The notes under the pieces: generated by a model
What the model was told of the DNA's origin: nothing
The model's input: the letters and a program-made list of their open reading frames with translations, nothing else
The model's database searches: none
From: Pseudomonadota bacterium
Lineage (GTDB): Bacteria; Pseudomonadota; Gammaproteobacteria; Burkholderiales; Rhodocyclaceae
Length of the DNA: 58,790 nucleotides
Assembly: GCA_018261905.1 (NCBI GenBank)
Contig: JAGTRU010000051.1
Coordinates: 1 to 58,790 of the forward strand
Reading direction: 5' to 3'
Program-made: the position numbers and the translations under genes
Shown: positions 1-7,164 of the stretch, piece after piece
Layout: every line of letters starts with the position of its first letter
Position numbering within the stretch: position 1 is the first letter of the stretch

Positions 1-551
1 CGAAGTCGCCGGCGCCAAGATCGACGAAGTCTTCATCGGCTCCTGCATGACCAACATCGGCCACTTCCGTGCCGCCGGCAAGGTCCTCGAAGGCAAGTCT
101 GACATCCCGACCCGTCTGTGGATCGCTCCGCCGACCAAGATGGATGCGCTGATCCTGACCGAAGAAGGCTCACGGCGTCCTCGGCAAGTCCGGCGCGCGC
201 ATTGAAATGCCGGGCTGCTCGCTGCGCCCGTAAGGAAGTGCCCTTGGGGTACGCCCGTAAGGAAGTGCCCTTGGGGCATGCATGGGTAACCAGGCGCAGA
301 TTCGCAAGGGCTCCACGGCGATCTCCACCTCCACCCGCAACTTCCCAAACCGCCTCGGTATCGATACCCAGGTATACCTCGGTTCCGCCGAACTGGCCGC
401 CATGTGCGCCCTGGCCGGCCGTATCGTGACGGTTGCGGAATACATGGAGCAGATCAAGCTGGTTAACGCCAAGGCCGGTGAAGTCTATCGCTACATGAAC
501 TTCGACCAGATTCCGGAGTTTGTGGAACAGGCGGCGACGGTCGAGATGTAA
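1..551 (+). pseudogene. acnB: acnB 3'-end fragment 1 (aconitase B, broken)
   Basis: The translation matches the C-terminal part of aconitate hydratase B, a TCA-cycle Fe-S enzyme. It contains GSCMTNIGHFRAAGK, TRLWIAPPTKMDALILTEEG and, from position 282 to the stop at 549-551, the family's C-terminal segment (GNQAQIRKGSTAIS, STRNFPNRLG, EYMEQIKLVNAKAGEVYRYM). The frame breaks after EEG at about 169: the next bases lack 2 nt compared with the expected Y-Y/Y-H-G-V-L-G-K-S-G reading. Between SL (224) and CMGNQ (279) lie two tandem 27-bp units carrying an in-frame TAA. The gene is therefore interrupted close to a cluster-ligand cysteine. The fragment is cut by the window edge, so an upstream intact part cannot be excluded. 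The same lesions recur in fragment 2. Confidence 0.85.
225..278 (+). repeat. Two tandem 27-bp units inserted in acnB fragment 1
   Basis: Unit 1 is 225-251 and unit 2 is 252-278. Each begins CGCCCGTAAGGAAGTGCCCT and they differ only in the last bases (ggggta versus ggggca). They sit between the codons for SL and CMGNQ of the acnB-like sequence and contain an in-frame TAA. A single copy of the same unit sits at the identical site in fragment 2 (2188-2214). Confidence 0.9.
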
Positions 552-594
552 GTTGCGAAAATCGGCCGGTTTTGCCGGTCGAGCGTAGCAATAT

Positions 595-634
595 GAAAAA
601 GCCCCCGTCGGGAAACTGGCGGGGGCTTTTTTTC
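595..634 (+). terminator. Rho-independent terminator after acnB fragment 1
   Basis: A GC-rich hairpin (GCCCCCGTC-loop-GGCGGGGGC) is followed by seven T. Versions of it follow the other two acnB ends at 2532-2566 and about 7130-7160. The 216 bases from here to 850 hold no gene I can support. Confidence 0.85.
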
Positions 635-850
635 GGGATCAGCGCGTCGTTTGGTAGGGGAGGAAAAATGAGGTTTATCGTTGAATTTCCTATCGTTTTG
701 GACGACGGTATATGCGATTTTATTACGTAGGCCGAGATTTTTATCCGGCTCTATGAAACTCCTCCGAAATGATTCGCCGATGGCGCCGTGAGCCATTTTT
801 CATAAGAGTGATGTGGCCTGAGCATGCAGCATTTTCGCTTGGCTCATGTT

Positions 851-1462
851 TCAAGCCTGCATCACCTCGTCATACGTTGGCATGTTGTACCTCGTCGAGG
901 GGGCAACCATGTCGGACTTTCCAACTAAAGTGCGATATGAATCTGGCAGGCTATTGTCGAATGCTTGAAGACTTGACAATAGCTGGTCGTCAGATAGTCC
1001 TTTAGCTTTTCCTTCGTTATAAATATCGATTCTCTGCCTGGTTATTTCCAGAAGCATCTTTTGGTATTTGTCGGCAACAGATCCACTGAGTTTTTCACCG
1101 GTCGATTTGACAACAAAAGGATAGGATCGTCCGTCAATATCCAAGCCATCGGGACGGTAGACGTTGTATTCCAGACGAGAGACTCCCTTTGGCAGCCCCA
1201 TTGCCTCCCCCTCGCCAAATGAAAAATAATCCAGTGCGGCCATAGGCATCCCGCCACTTGCAGCATCGCCGCTCTTCTGCACCGAATTGTTCAAAGCGGT
1301 TTCGTTTGACGCTGAAGCGGACGTTTTTTCTGCACCGCTCTTCTGCGCGATGCTCAATTTTTCCGCAAATGACAACGCAGTTGGATTGCCCGAAGTGTTC
1401 ATGCGTGAATTCATCAATTGACTTAAGAATTTCGAACTATTGGTGTTAATACTCAAGGTCAT
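851..1462 (-). CDS. Hypothetical protein between acnB fragments
   Basis: 203 aa, starting at the ATG at 1460-1462, which has GGGAGA about 8 nt upstream; an in-frame extension to 1717 has no supporting ribosome site and runs into acnB-like DNA. I do not recognise a family. The N-terminal 70 residues are rich in Ser, Asn, Ala and Lys and look disordered (SINTNSSKFLSQLMNSRMN). From about residue 80 the sequence looks folded, with GVSRLEYNVYRPDGLDIDGR, a polar helix around KYQKMLLEITRQRIDIYNEG and a C-terminal YNMPTYDEVMQA. There is no signal peptide or membrane segment. Base composition is lower in GC than the housekeeping genes. It is the only gene between acnB copies 1 and 2, so it is probably cargo brought in with them. 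Confidence 0.6.
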   Translation of the reverse strand: MTLSINTNSSKFLSQLMNSRMNTSGNPTALSFAEKLSIAQKSGAEKTSASASNETALNNSVQKSGDAASGGMPMAALDYFSFGEGEAMGLPKGVSRLEYNVYRPDGLDIDGRSYPFVVKSTGEKLSGSVADKYQKMLLEITRQRIDIYNEGKAKGLSDDQLLSSLQAFDNSLPDSYRTLVGKSDMVAPSTRYNMPTYDEVMQA

Positions 1463-1659
1463 GCTTGTTCTCCCGGCACGGTTGGATTCAGCTTCTTGCA
1501 GCGATTTGCAGCAAGTTATAGGCCAGATATCTCCGGTATCTGCTTGAGCCCCCAGCAAGGAAGCCTCAGCGATATTTTCGATAGATCCAATTGCCGCAAC
1601 TGGCAATTTTTGCCGGTGCCGCACGCCTCCGACACCCCTCCGCCTGCTCCAGCGCCCAC

Positions 1660-2487
1660 CCTGTGCAACCTGCCTGAACAAGGAACTGATGGTCGAGTAC
1701 ATGGGTTCGAACATCACCCTGATGAAGTGGATGATCGCCGAAGGCTACGCCGTTGCCCGCACCCTGACGCGCCGCATCAAGTCGATGGAAAAGTGGTTCG
1801 CCAACGGCGAACTGCTCAAGGCCGACGCCAATGCGCAGTACGCCGCAGTTATCGAAATCGACCTGGCCGAAGTCACCGAGCCGATCCTGGCCTGCCCGAA
1901 CCGGGTTTGCCTACAGCGGGACGACGTCAATATCCTCTCCGAAGTCGCCAGCGCCAAGATCGACGAAGCCGAGTATTGGCAAATGAGCGGCTCCTGCATG
2001 ACCAGCATCGGCCACTTCCATGCCGCCGGCAAGGTCCTCGAAGGCAAGTCCGACGCCGTTACCAACCGCGCGACCCGTCAGTGGATCGCGCCGCCGACCA
2101 AGATAGACGCGCTGATCCTGACCGAAGAAGGCTCACGGCGTCCTCGGCAAGTCCGGCACGCGCATTGAAATGCCGGGCTGCTCGCTGCGCCCGTAAGGAA
2201 GTGCCCTTGGGGCATGCATGGGTAACCAGGCACAGATCCGCAAGGGCTCCACCGCGATCTCTACCTCCACCCGCAACTTCCCGAACCGCCTCGGTATCGA
2301 TACCCAGGTCTACCTCGGTTCCGCCGAACTGGCCGCCATGTGCGCCCTGGCCGGCCGGATTGTGACCGTTGCCGAGTACATGGAGCAGATCAAGCTGGTG
2401 AACGCCAAGGCCGGTGAAGTCTATCGCTACATGAACTTCGACCAGATTCCGGAGTTTGTGGAACAGGCGGCTACGGTCGAGATGTAA
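1660..2487 (+). pseudogene. acnB: acnB 3'-end fragment 2 (aconitase B, broken)
   Basis: A longer remnant of the C-terminal third of AcnB, from about CLNKELMVEYMGSNI to the C-terminal EFVEQAATVEM and stop at 2485-2487. It is damaged at several points. The segment after EPILACPN is scrambled (RVCLQRDDVN instead of the usual DPDD-type stretch), KIDE-VFI-GSCMT has become KIDEAEYWQMSGSCMT, and the same frameshift after ILTEEG seen in fragment 1 is present. One copy of the 27-bp insert sits at 2188-2214, before TGC ATG GGT. The segment 2218-2487 encodes an 89-residue C-terminus identical to that of fragment 1. Shared lesions mean the two copies derive from one already-damaged ancestor by duplication. 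Confidence 0.85.
2188..2214 (+). repeat. Single 27-bp insert unit in acnB fragment 2
   Basis: Same unit as the tandem pair at 225-278, ending ggggca like the second unit there, at exactly the same codon junction of acnB. Copy number therefore differs (2 versus 1) between the two fragments. Confidence 0.9.
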
Positions 2488-2531
2488 TTCGCGAAAATCG
2501 GCCGGTTTTGCCGGTCGACCGCAGCAAGATG

Positions 2532-2566
2532 AAACCCCCCCGCCGGGAAACCGGCGGGGGGGTTTT
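2532..2566 (+). terminator. Terminator after acnB fragment 2
   Basis: Hairpin CCCCCCCGCCGG-gaaa-CCGGCGGGGGGG followed by TTTT. It is the counterpart of the one at 595-634. It also lies directly downstream of the convergent ParA gene, whose stop is at 2581. Confidence 0.8.
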
Positions 2567-2580
2567 ATGGCTGGTAACGG

Positions 2581-3564
2581 TCAATTAAATGCGATGCCAG
2601 CTTGCGCTGCGATCTTTGATGCGAGCTTGTTAAAGTCGGTGTAACAGCTTTTCACGGCTTCAATATGGGCGCCAATCGCACCATCTGACGATTTTAGGAA
2701 AAAAATCGGCTTGCGTGCTTCCATGGCCATGGGCATCAGGCTTCGATAATGCTTTAGCAAAGATAGGCAATAGGGATCTTGCGCTACATTGGGAAGGATT
2801 TTGTTTTCATCTCCCAGTACCGACTCTCGGTACACGCCTGGTATGCGATCCATCCATCGCTTGTAGGCTTTGACTGGGCGACTATCGAGAATTCCGTGTT
2901 GCATAACGATGTAGCCAATCGGTTGCATGGAGCCTTTGGGTAATGACAAATCCGCTGGTGCTTTGGATAGCAGGTCCGACCAGACTTGTCTCCATTCGCG
3001 AAGTGTAGGCCCCAGGTTTTTCAAACCTTGTAATGAGAAAAGATCGGGAGCCAACGGCAAACAAACTTGATCAGAGGCAATAAGGGCAGCGCGATTGATC
3101 GCGCCGAGGTTAGGGCCGACATCAATCAATACGAGTTCAGCGCCCCACTCGGTACCTTGTTGCGCGAGTCTGTGGAATGCTGTCATGGTGCGAAAGGCAG
3201 ATTCGTCACGATTATGGCAACGAGGCCAAGCGTCGGACAGTTTGTCTTCAAATCTGGATAAACCGAGGTCGCCTGGTAGGAGGCCAAGCTTCGGGTGGAT
3301 TTTTTCTACATGAGGGTGGGCAATATCCCCAATCCCCCTGAGTATCGGCCGAATTGCGCCATAGACAGTGTCAGGATGCTCGTCGTCCGGCCAGAGGCTT
3401 TCCAAGCGATCTTCGTCCAGAAACATCGCAGTGAGGTTGGCCTGGGGGTCCAAATCAACAGCCAGGGTTTTGATGCCATGGTCGGCAAACATCCAAGCCA
3501 GATGGTAAACGAGAGAGGTTTTACCCACCCCTCCCTTATTGTTGAAGAAAGCGATGGTTTTCAC
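2581..3564 (-). CDS. ParA-family (MinD/SIMIBI) ATPase
   Basis: 327 aa. A deviant Walker A motif, KGGVGKTS, lies at residues about 10-17, followed by VDLDPQANLT (A' motif) near residue 38 and LVLIDVGPNLGAINRAAL (Walker B region) near residue 145. This is the fold of ParA/Soj ATPases, which move plasmids or protein cargo on the nucleoid. No ParB gene or parS-like repeats are seen beside it. Instead its start codon overlaps by 4 nt the stop of the AlbA_2/GHKL gene upstream, so the two are translationally coupled. Its job is more likely tied to that partner than to chromosome segregation. This kind of orphan ParA is common on integrated elements. Family assignment is secure; function is unknown. 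Confidence 0.9.
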   Translation of the reverse strand: MKTIAFFNNKGGVGKTSLVYHLAWMFADHGIKTLAVDLDPQANLTAMFLDEDRLESLWPDDEHPDTVYGAIRPILRGIGDIAHPHVEKIHPKLGLLPGDLGLSRFEDKLSDAWPRCHNRDESAFRTMTAFHRLAQQGTEWGAELVLIDVGPNLGAINRAALIASDQVCLPLAPDLFSLQGLKNLGPTLREWRQVWSDLLSKAPADLSLPKGSMQPIGYIVMQHGILDSRPVKAYKRWMDRIPGVYRESVLGDENKILPNVAQDPYCLSLLKHYRSLMPMAMEARKPIFFLKSSDGAIGAHIEAVKSCYTDFNKLASKIAAQAGIAFN

Positions 3565-4745
3565 ACCGACCTCCGGAAAATCTTGGCCAGCACGCTATGT
3601 TCATCGAACTCGAATTGGGCTGGCGGGTTGCCGTTTTGTGCGAGCAATGCCTGGGCGCGTTGGACGCCATAGCCAAATCTATTCACAAATCCCAAAGACT
3701 TCATGGCTTCGGCGATTATGGGGTTTCGGTAGCTATTACGTGTCGGAAAATTCTCTGGGGTGGCTTCACCATAGAGCCCACCAGGGCTTTGGATTTCAAT
3801 ATGGTCGGAAAATGCGTAGAAGCGGATGGGGCTGTTGCTGTCGTAATTTCGATGCATGACGGCGTTCATCAGTAGTTCGCGCAACGCCCATTCCGGATAA
3901 TCCGGCAGCAGTTTTTCCTCAAGCGCGCTGACCGGCTGCATTGAGGTTTTTATCAACAATTTTAGCCTGCCTTCCAATTCACGTAGTACGGAGTGCAGAT
4001 CGCCGGAGATTTCCGCTTGGTCTTCGGGCAGGTCAGTCAGATCGGTGGCTGGCAGTTTCAGGTATTGGACATAGCTTCCCGGCAGAAAAAAGCGGGGGTT
4101 CTTGCCGAAGAGAAGAATTCCCGCGTGGGTCGGGCATGCACGTTCAGGGTCAAATAAGCGCAGGGAAGCGAGTTGGAGCTCAATCGGACGGTGATTGGCT
4201 GCAATGGTTTCTTGATCGACGACTGCTCTGCGATAGGCATCAAATTGACCCAAAGCCAAGTCGTCAAGCGTTCCTTCCGGACAGGGGCGCGCATCGAATG
4301 AGCGGGCCAAAGCAACCCGGCGCTCTGATAAAACGCGTTCTTCCTGTTCGTTTGCAATTGCCTTTCTTGGTCCAACGCGGATGTGAATACGTCCTTTGAA
4401 ACGTACCGGGGGCAGGTCGGACGGAATAACTTCTACAACCGCAATGTCGCCACCCTCGAATGAATATTTGGCAACGTTGATGACGGGTTGCGGCAGGACA
4501 TTGCCATCAGAGCGAATGGCCCCAAGATTTTTTAGAAGCTCGTCGGTAACAGCCAGCCCGGAAAGTGTTCCGTTGTCATGTACTCCGACGAGCAAATAGC
4601 CTGGCTGCCGATGATTGGGCAAGTCATTGGCGAATGCACATATTGCTTGCCCGAATTTGTCAGTGTTGTTGGTGGATATCGTTCGTTCAACGCGATCTGT
4701 CTCAAGATCTGATAACAGTGCTTTCAATTGTGCTTCTGTCAGCAT
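3561..4745 (-). CDS. AlbA_2 (Schlafen-like) / GHKL ATP-binding protein
   Basis: 394 aa. The N-terminal part (about 15-125), with VERTISTNNTDKFGQAICAF, YLLVGVHDNGTLSGL and GRIHIRVGPRKAIA, is the AlbA_2 putative nucleic-acid-binding domain of the Schlafen/YbaR_N-like group. The C-terminal part (about 270-370), with ALRELLMNAVMHRNYD, DHIEIQSPGGL and GFVNRFGYGVQRA, carries the N, G1 and G2 boxes of a GHKL ATPase (HATPase_c_4). Such proteins are usually annotated as ATP-dependent transcriptional regulators or helicase-like proteins, and many sit in defence or mobile islands. It is the first gene of a two-gene operon with the ParA ATPase (4-nt overlap). The start ATG at 4743-4745 fits the family start (MLTEAQLKALL). 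Confidence 0.88.
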   Translation of the reverse strand: MLTEAQLKALLSDLETDRVERTISTNNTDKFGQAICAFANDLPNHRQPGYLLVGVHDNGTLSGLAVTDELLKNLGAIRSDGNVLPQPVINVAKYSFEGGDIAVVEVIPSDLPPVRFKGRIHIRVGPRKAIANEQEERVLSERRVALARSFDARPCPEGTLDDLALGQFDAYRRAVVDQETIAANHRPIELQLASLRLFDPERACPTHAGILLFGKNPRFFLPGSYVQYLKLPATDLTDLPEDQAEISGDLHSVLRELEGRLKLLIKTSMQPVSALEEKLLPDYPEWALRELLMNAVMHRNYDSNSPIRFYAFSDHIEIQSPGGLYGEATPENFPTRNSYRNPIIAEAMKSLGFVNRFGYGVQRAQALLAQNGNPPAQFEFDEHSVLAKIFRRSV

Positions 4746-5162
4746 GGTGCGCAGTTGTCCTGTTTATATCGGGCTAAGTGCAAGTATATGCGGATTGCTC
4801 TCCTGTTCGATGTCAAGATGCACCGCGAACCGCAGTCCTTCGTCAGCATCTGACGCCTTTGCGTTTCGTCCGGGCGACGGCATCATCCACGCTTGGCTGA
4901 ACTGCCTGCTGTTTCCGGTCTGGTTGCCTTTGCCTCCGCCTGGTCGGAGTACGATACTTGTGCAGCAGACTGCTGCACAAGTATCGCGGTTCCTGTTGCT
5001 GGATCGGATTCAGGGTTTACTTATCCAATAGTGGGACATTACCGCCGACCAGAGGGAAGGCTGGTCGCTCTCAATTTCTAATTCTAATAACCGGTCAAGG
5101 CGACGACCTCCGACAGGATGGGTGGAGCGGTTTTCGGACGCGTCGCTGCGGAGTTGATCTGG
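4746..5162. other. Intergenic stretch with a perfect palindrome
   Basis: No convincing gene. It separates the AlbA_2 gene (start side) from the hipA-like gene (stop side) and should contain the promoter of the AlbA_2-ParA pair. Its most striking content is the palindrome at 4952-4986, listed separately. Confidence 0.5.
4952..4986. repeat. 35-bp perfect palindrome
   Basis: Left arm CGATACTTGTGCAGCAG (4952-4968), one central A, right arm CTGCTGCACAAGTATCG (4970-4986): 17/17 paired. There is no T-run on either side, so it is not a typical terminator. Possible roles are an operator, a recombinase site or a cruciform-type element. Confidence 0.9.
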
Positions 5163-6494
5163 TTACGAGGTGGTTAATCGCACTGACTGTCTGCGCAAGC
5201 CCTCAAAAATTGCTTCCGCCACATCCATGGGGAAGTCCTTGGGCAGTATCTGGCTTATTTGTGCGATGACTACCTCCGTCACCCCGACGACTTCCCCAAT
5301 CAATCGCTCTGCCATCGCCGCGCCGAGGCCCACTTGCTGCGCTTGTGTAAGCCAGTGCCGGCGCTGGATTTTTTCGATCAGGTAATGGTTGCTACTGTCA
5401 CGGATCGCCATCGCGAGTTTGGCTTTATTAGGCGCGATCTGGTTCTTGCCTTTGCCGATGACCGGGTGTGCCGAAAGTACGTCGTAGATGGGTGTCGCTC
5501 GGTAACGTCCGCCCAGCCGGAGGGCGATGCTGAAATTTTTGGCGTGACCATCGGTGGCGGCCAGCAACCAGAACAGGATCTGCGTCTTGAAGAAGTTGAT
5601 GCGGTCTTGTTCGGCCTGTTCCGAGCCGAGCAGGATTGCCATGATCGCGGCGATCCCCGGTCCGCCGTCTGCCTGGTATTTGCGCAGGGGAGAGGTGCCG
5701 GTTGCCTGGCACAGGTCTTCCTGCGGCAAGCGGATGATCCAGGTGCCGTCGCTCGATGGTGTGCGATCGAAGCGTTCGACGACGAGGGCTTTCTGCTCCT
5801 CGAAAACAGCCATCTCGCAGTGGGCGACGGGAATGCCGTAGGCCGCCAGAATTTTCGAGCACAGCCATTCGTTCTCGATTGAACTGCGCATGTCGGCTTG
5901 CATGTTGCCGACCAGGCCCAGGGGTAATTTGAAAATATGTGTGGTCGGGGTGCTGCCGTGGGGAAGCAGCCATTTCTCGCCCTGGCGCAATAAGGCGGTT
6001 TTTTCCTGGGCACCGGCGATGGACAGGCGCAAGTCACCCAGCTCATCCTGTTGCCCGAGGACTTGGGCCGAGGGTGTGTTGCGTAAATGCCGGGCGATCG
6101 CGGCGACGCTCAGTTCCTCGCCCTTGATCTCATAGATGTCGGTGGGCGATTCATCTTCGGGCAGCAGTTGTATCGCCCCGACGCAATCGCGCCCGAGTTG
6201 GTACAGCAACTGGAAGGCATCGGTGCCGCCGGCCTGGTAACGCTGCGCCAGGCGGCGGCGAATCGCGTCGTTGTCCGGCAACAGGTTGTCGAAGTAGTGA
6301 CTGACAATTTCCCCTTGATAGGGCGCATTGCCCGGCAGGAAGGGTAAGGACAGGGATAACGGGCGGGCTTGCTCATCGCCCAGCCAGGCAGCGAAATACG
6401 TCAGGCGGTCGCCCTGGCGGCCGGTTTCCCAATAGCCGACCGGGATGCCGTTCATCCAGATATTCAAGCGCCGGGTTTTTGCCCGTCGGCCCAT
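5163..6494 (-). CDS. hipA: HipA-type serine/threonine kinase toxin
   Basis: 443 aa from the ATG at 6492-6494; a longer reading to 6578 overlaps the antitoxin and has no need to be used. The N-terminal domain (LNIWMNGIPVGYWE, ARPLSLSLPF, ISHYFDNLLPDN) is the HipA N-subdomain 1. The central part has LSIAGAQEKTALL and the C-terminal half has the kinase catalytic stretch TDGHAKNFS followed by YDVLSAHP. HipA kinases phosphorylate aminoacyl-tRNA synthetases such as GltX and induce growth arrest. The start codon lies 2 bp after the antitoxin stop, the normal hipBA order. Length is close to E. coli HipA (440 aa). No catalytic residue appears missing. Confidence 0.92.
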   Translation of the reverse strand: MGRRAKTRRLNIWMNGIPVGYWETGRQGDRLTYFAAWLGDEQARPLSLSLPFLPGNAPYQGEIVSHYFDNLLPDNDAIRRRLAQRYQAGGTDAFQLLYQLGRDCVGAIQLLPEDESPTDIYEIKGEELSVAAIARHLRNTPSAQVLGQQDELGDLRLSIAGAQEKTALLRQGEKWLLPHGSTPTTHIFKLPLGLVGNMQADMRSSIENEWLCSKILAAYGIPVAHCEMAVFEEQKALVVERFDRTPSSDGTWIIRLPQEDLCQATGTSPLRKYQADGGPGIAAIMAILLGSEQAEQDRINFFKTQILFWLLAATDGHAKNFSIALRLGGRYRATPIYDVLSAHPVIGKGKNQIAPNKAKLAMAIRDSSNHYLIEKIQRRHWLTQAQQVGLGAAMAERLIGEVVGVTEVVIAQISQILPKDFPMDVAEAIFEGLRRQSVRLTTS

Positions 6495-6496
6495 AT

Positions 6497-6841
6497 TTAC
6501 CAGCTTTCTTTCTTCTTCGGCGGTACGGCAAGCGGGGCGGACTTGGTCGAGGGGGGGCGAGGCGGGGGCGACGGGCAATCGGTGGTTTGTGCCGTCGGCA
6601 CGTCAATCTCTGGCACGAGTGTCGGGGCTGCCCGGTCTAGCGAGATATTGACGTTCAACAGACGCAATACCGTAAACAGGCGCTCCAAGGTTGCTGTTGC
6701 CGGCTTGGCTTCAAAGTAGGCATAGCTTTGCTGGGTGATACCCAGTTTTTCTGCCATGGCCGCCTGGGTAAGCTCTTGTTCCTTGCGAAACGCTTTGAGA
6801 ACCAAAGGAAGCTGATTCAGTGTTTTAATCGGGTAAGTCAT
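6497..6841 (-). CDS. hipB: HipB-type HTH antitoxin with Pro-rich tail
   Basis: 114 aa. I chose the ATG at 6839-6841 because AGGAGG lies 6 nt upstream; the ATG just before it and one at 6865 are alternatives. Residues about 10-65 form an XRE/Cro-type helix-turn-helix (FRKEQELTQAAMAEKLGITQ followed by YFEAKPATATLERL), as in HipB, which dimerises, binds its own operator and neutralises HipA. The C-terminal 40 residues are a low-complexity tail rich in Pro and Ser/Thr (CPSPPPRPPSTKSAPLAVPP) ending in KKKESW. Such a tail is longer than in E. coli HipB. It forms an operon with the hipA-like gene and probably autorepresses from the inverted repeat at 6888-6929. Confidence 0.88.
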   Translation of the reverse strand: MTYPIKTLNQLPLVLKAFRKEQELTQAAMAEKLGITQQSYAYFEAKPATATLERLFTVLRLLNVNISLDRAAPTLVPEIDVPTAQTTDCPSPPPRPPSTKSAPLAVPPKKKESW

Positions 6842-6887
6842 CATCGCCTCCTGAACCATGTCCATTCGGGACTGTAGAATTTGAACT

Positions 6888-6929
6888 GTACTTTACATTA
6901 ACAGTTTGTGGTTTGTATATGTAAAATAC
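6888..6929 (-). promoter_or_regulatory. Candidate hipBA operator/promoter
   Basis: Inverted repeat GTACTTTACAT (6888-6898) / ATGTAAAATAC (6919-6929) with one mismatch, in a very AT-rich stretch just upstream of the antitoxin. Spacing and position fit HipB autoregulation; this is inference from layout. Confidence 0.5.
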
Positions 6930-7025
6930 AAAGCAAAATTTGTAAGATATAAATACAGTCCATGGATTGTATTGTCTCGAAGACTGGCTGGCCAAAAAAG
7001 CCCGTCGTTACGTGGTCGAAATTAA

Positions 7026-7088
7026 CGCTACATGAACTTCGGCCAGATTCGGGAGTTTGTGGAGCAGGCGGCGACTGTCGAGATGTAA
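7026..7088 (+). pseudogene. acnB: acnB 3'-end fragment 3 (last 20 codons)
   Basis: Translates as RYMNFGQIREFVEQAATVEM-stop, the last residues of AcnB with two substitutions (D to G, P to R) relative to the other two fragments. The following bases (gttgcgaaaatcgg, then a GGCCT..GGGGGCC hairpin) match the terminators behind fragments 1 and 2. The IS element at 7165 is inserted in that hairpin. Upstream of 7026 the similarity stops abruptly. Confidence 0.8.
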
Positions 7089-7164
7089 GTTGCGAAAATC
7101 GGCGCCTTTCGGGGCGTTGAGCGTAACAAAAGGCCTTGTCGGGAAATCGACGGGGGCCTATTAA

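Noticed and set aside
4746..5162. Small plus-strand frames such as MAELPAVSGLVAFASAW
   Set aside because: No ribosome site, no recognisable family, and they read through the perfect palindrome.
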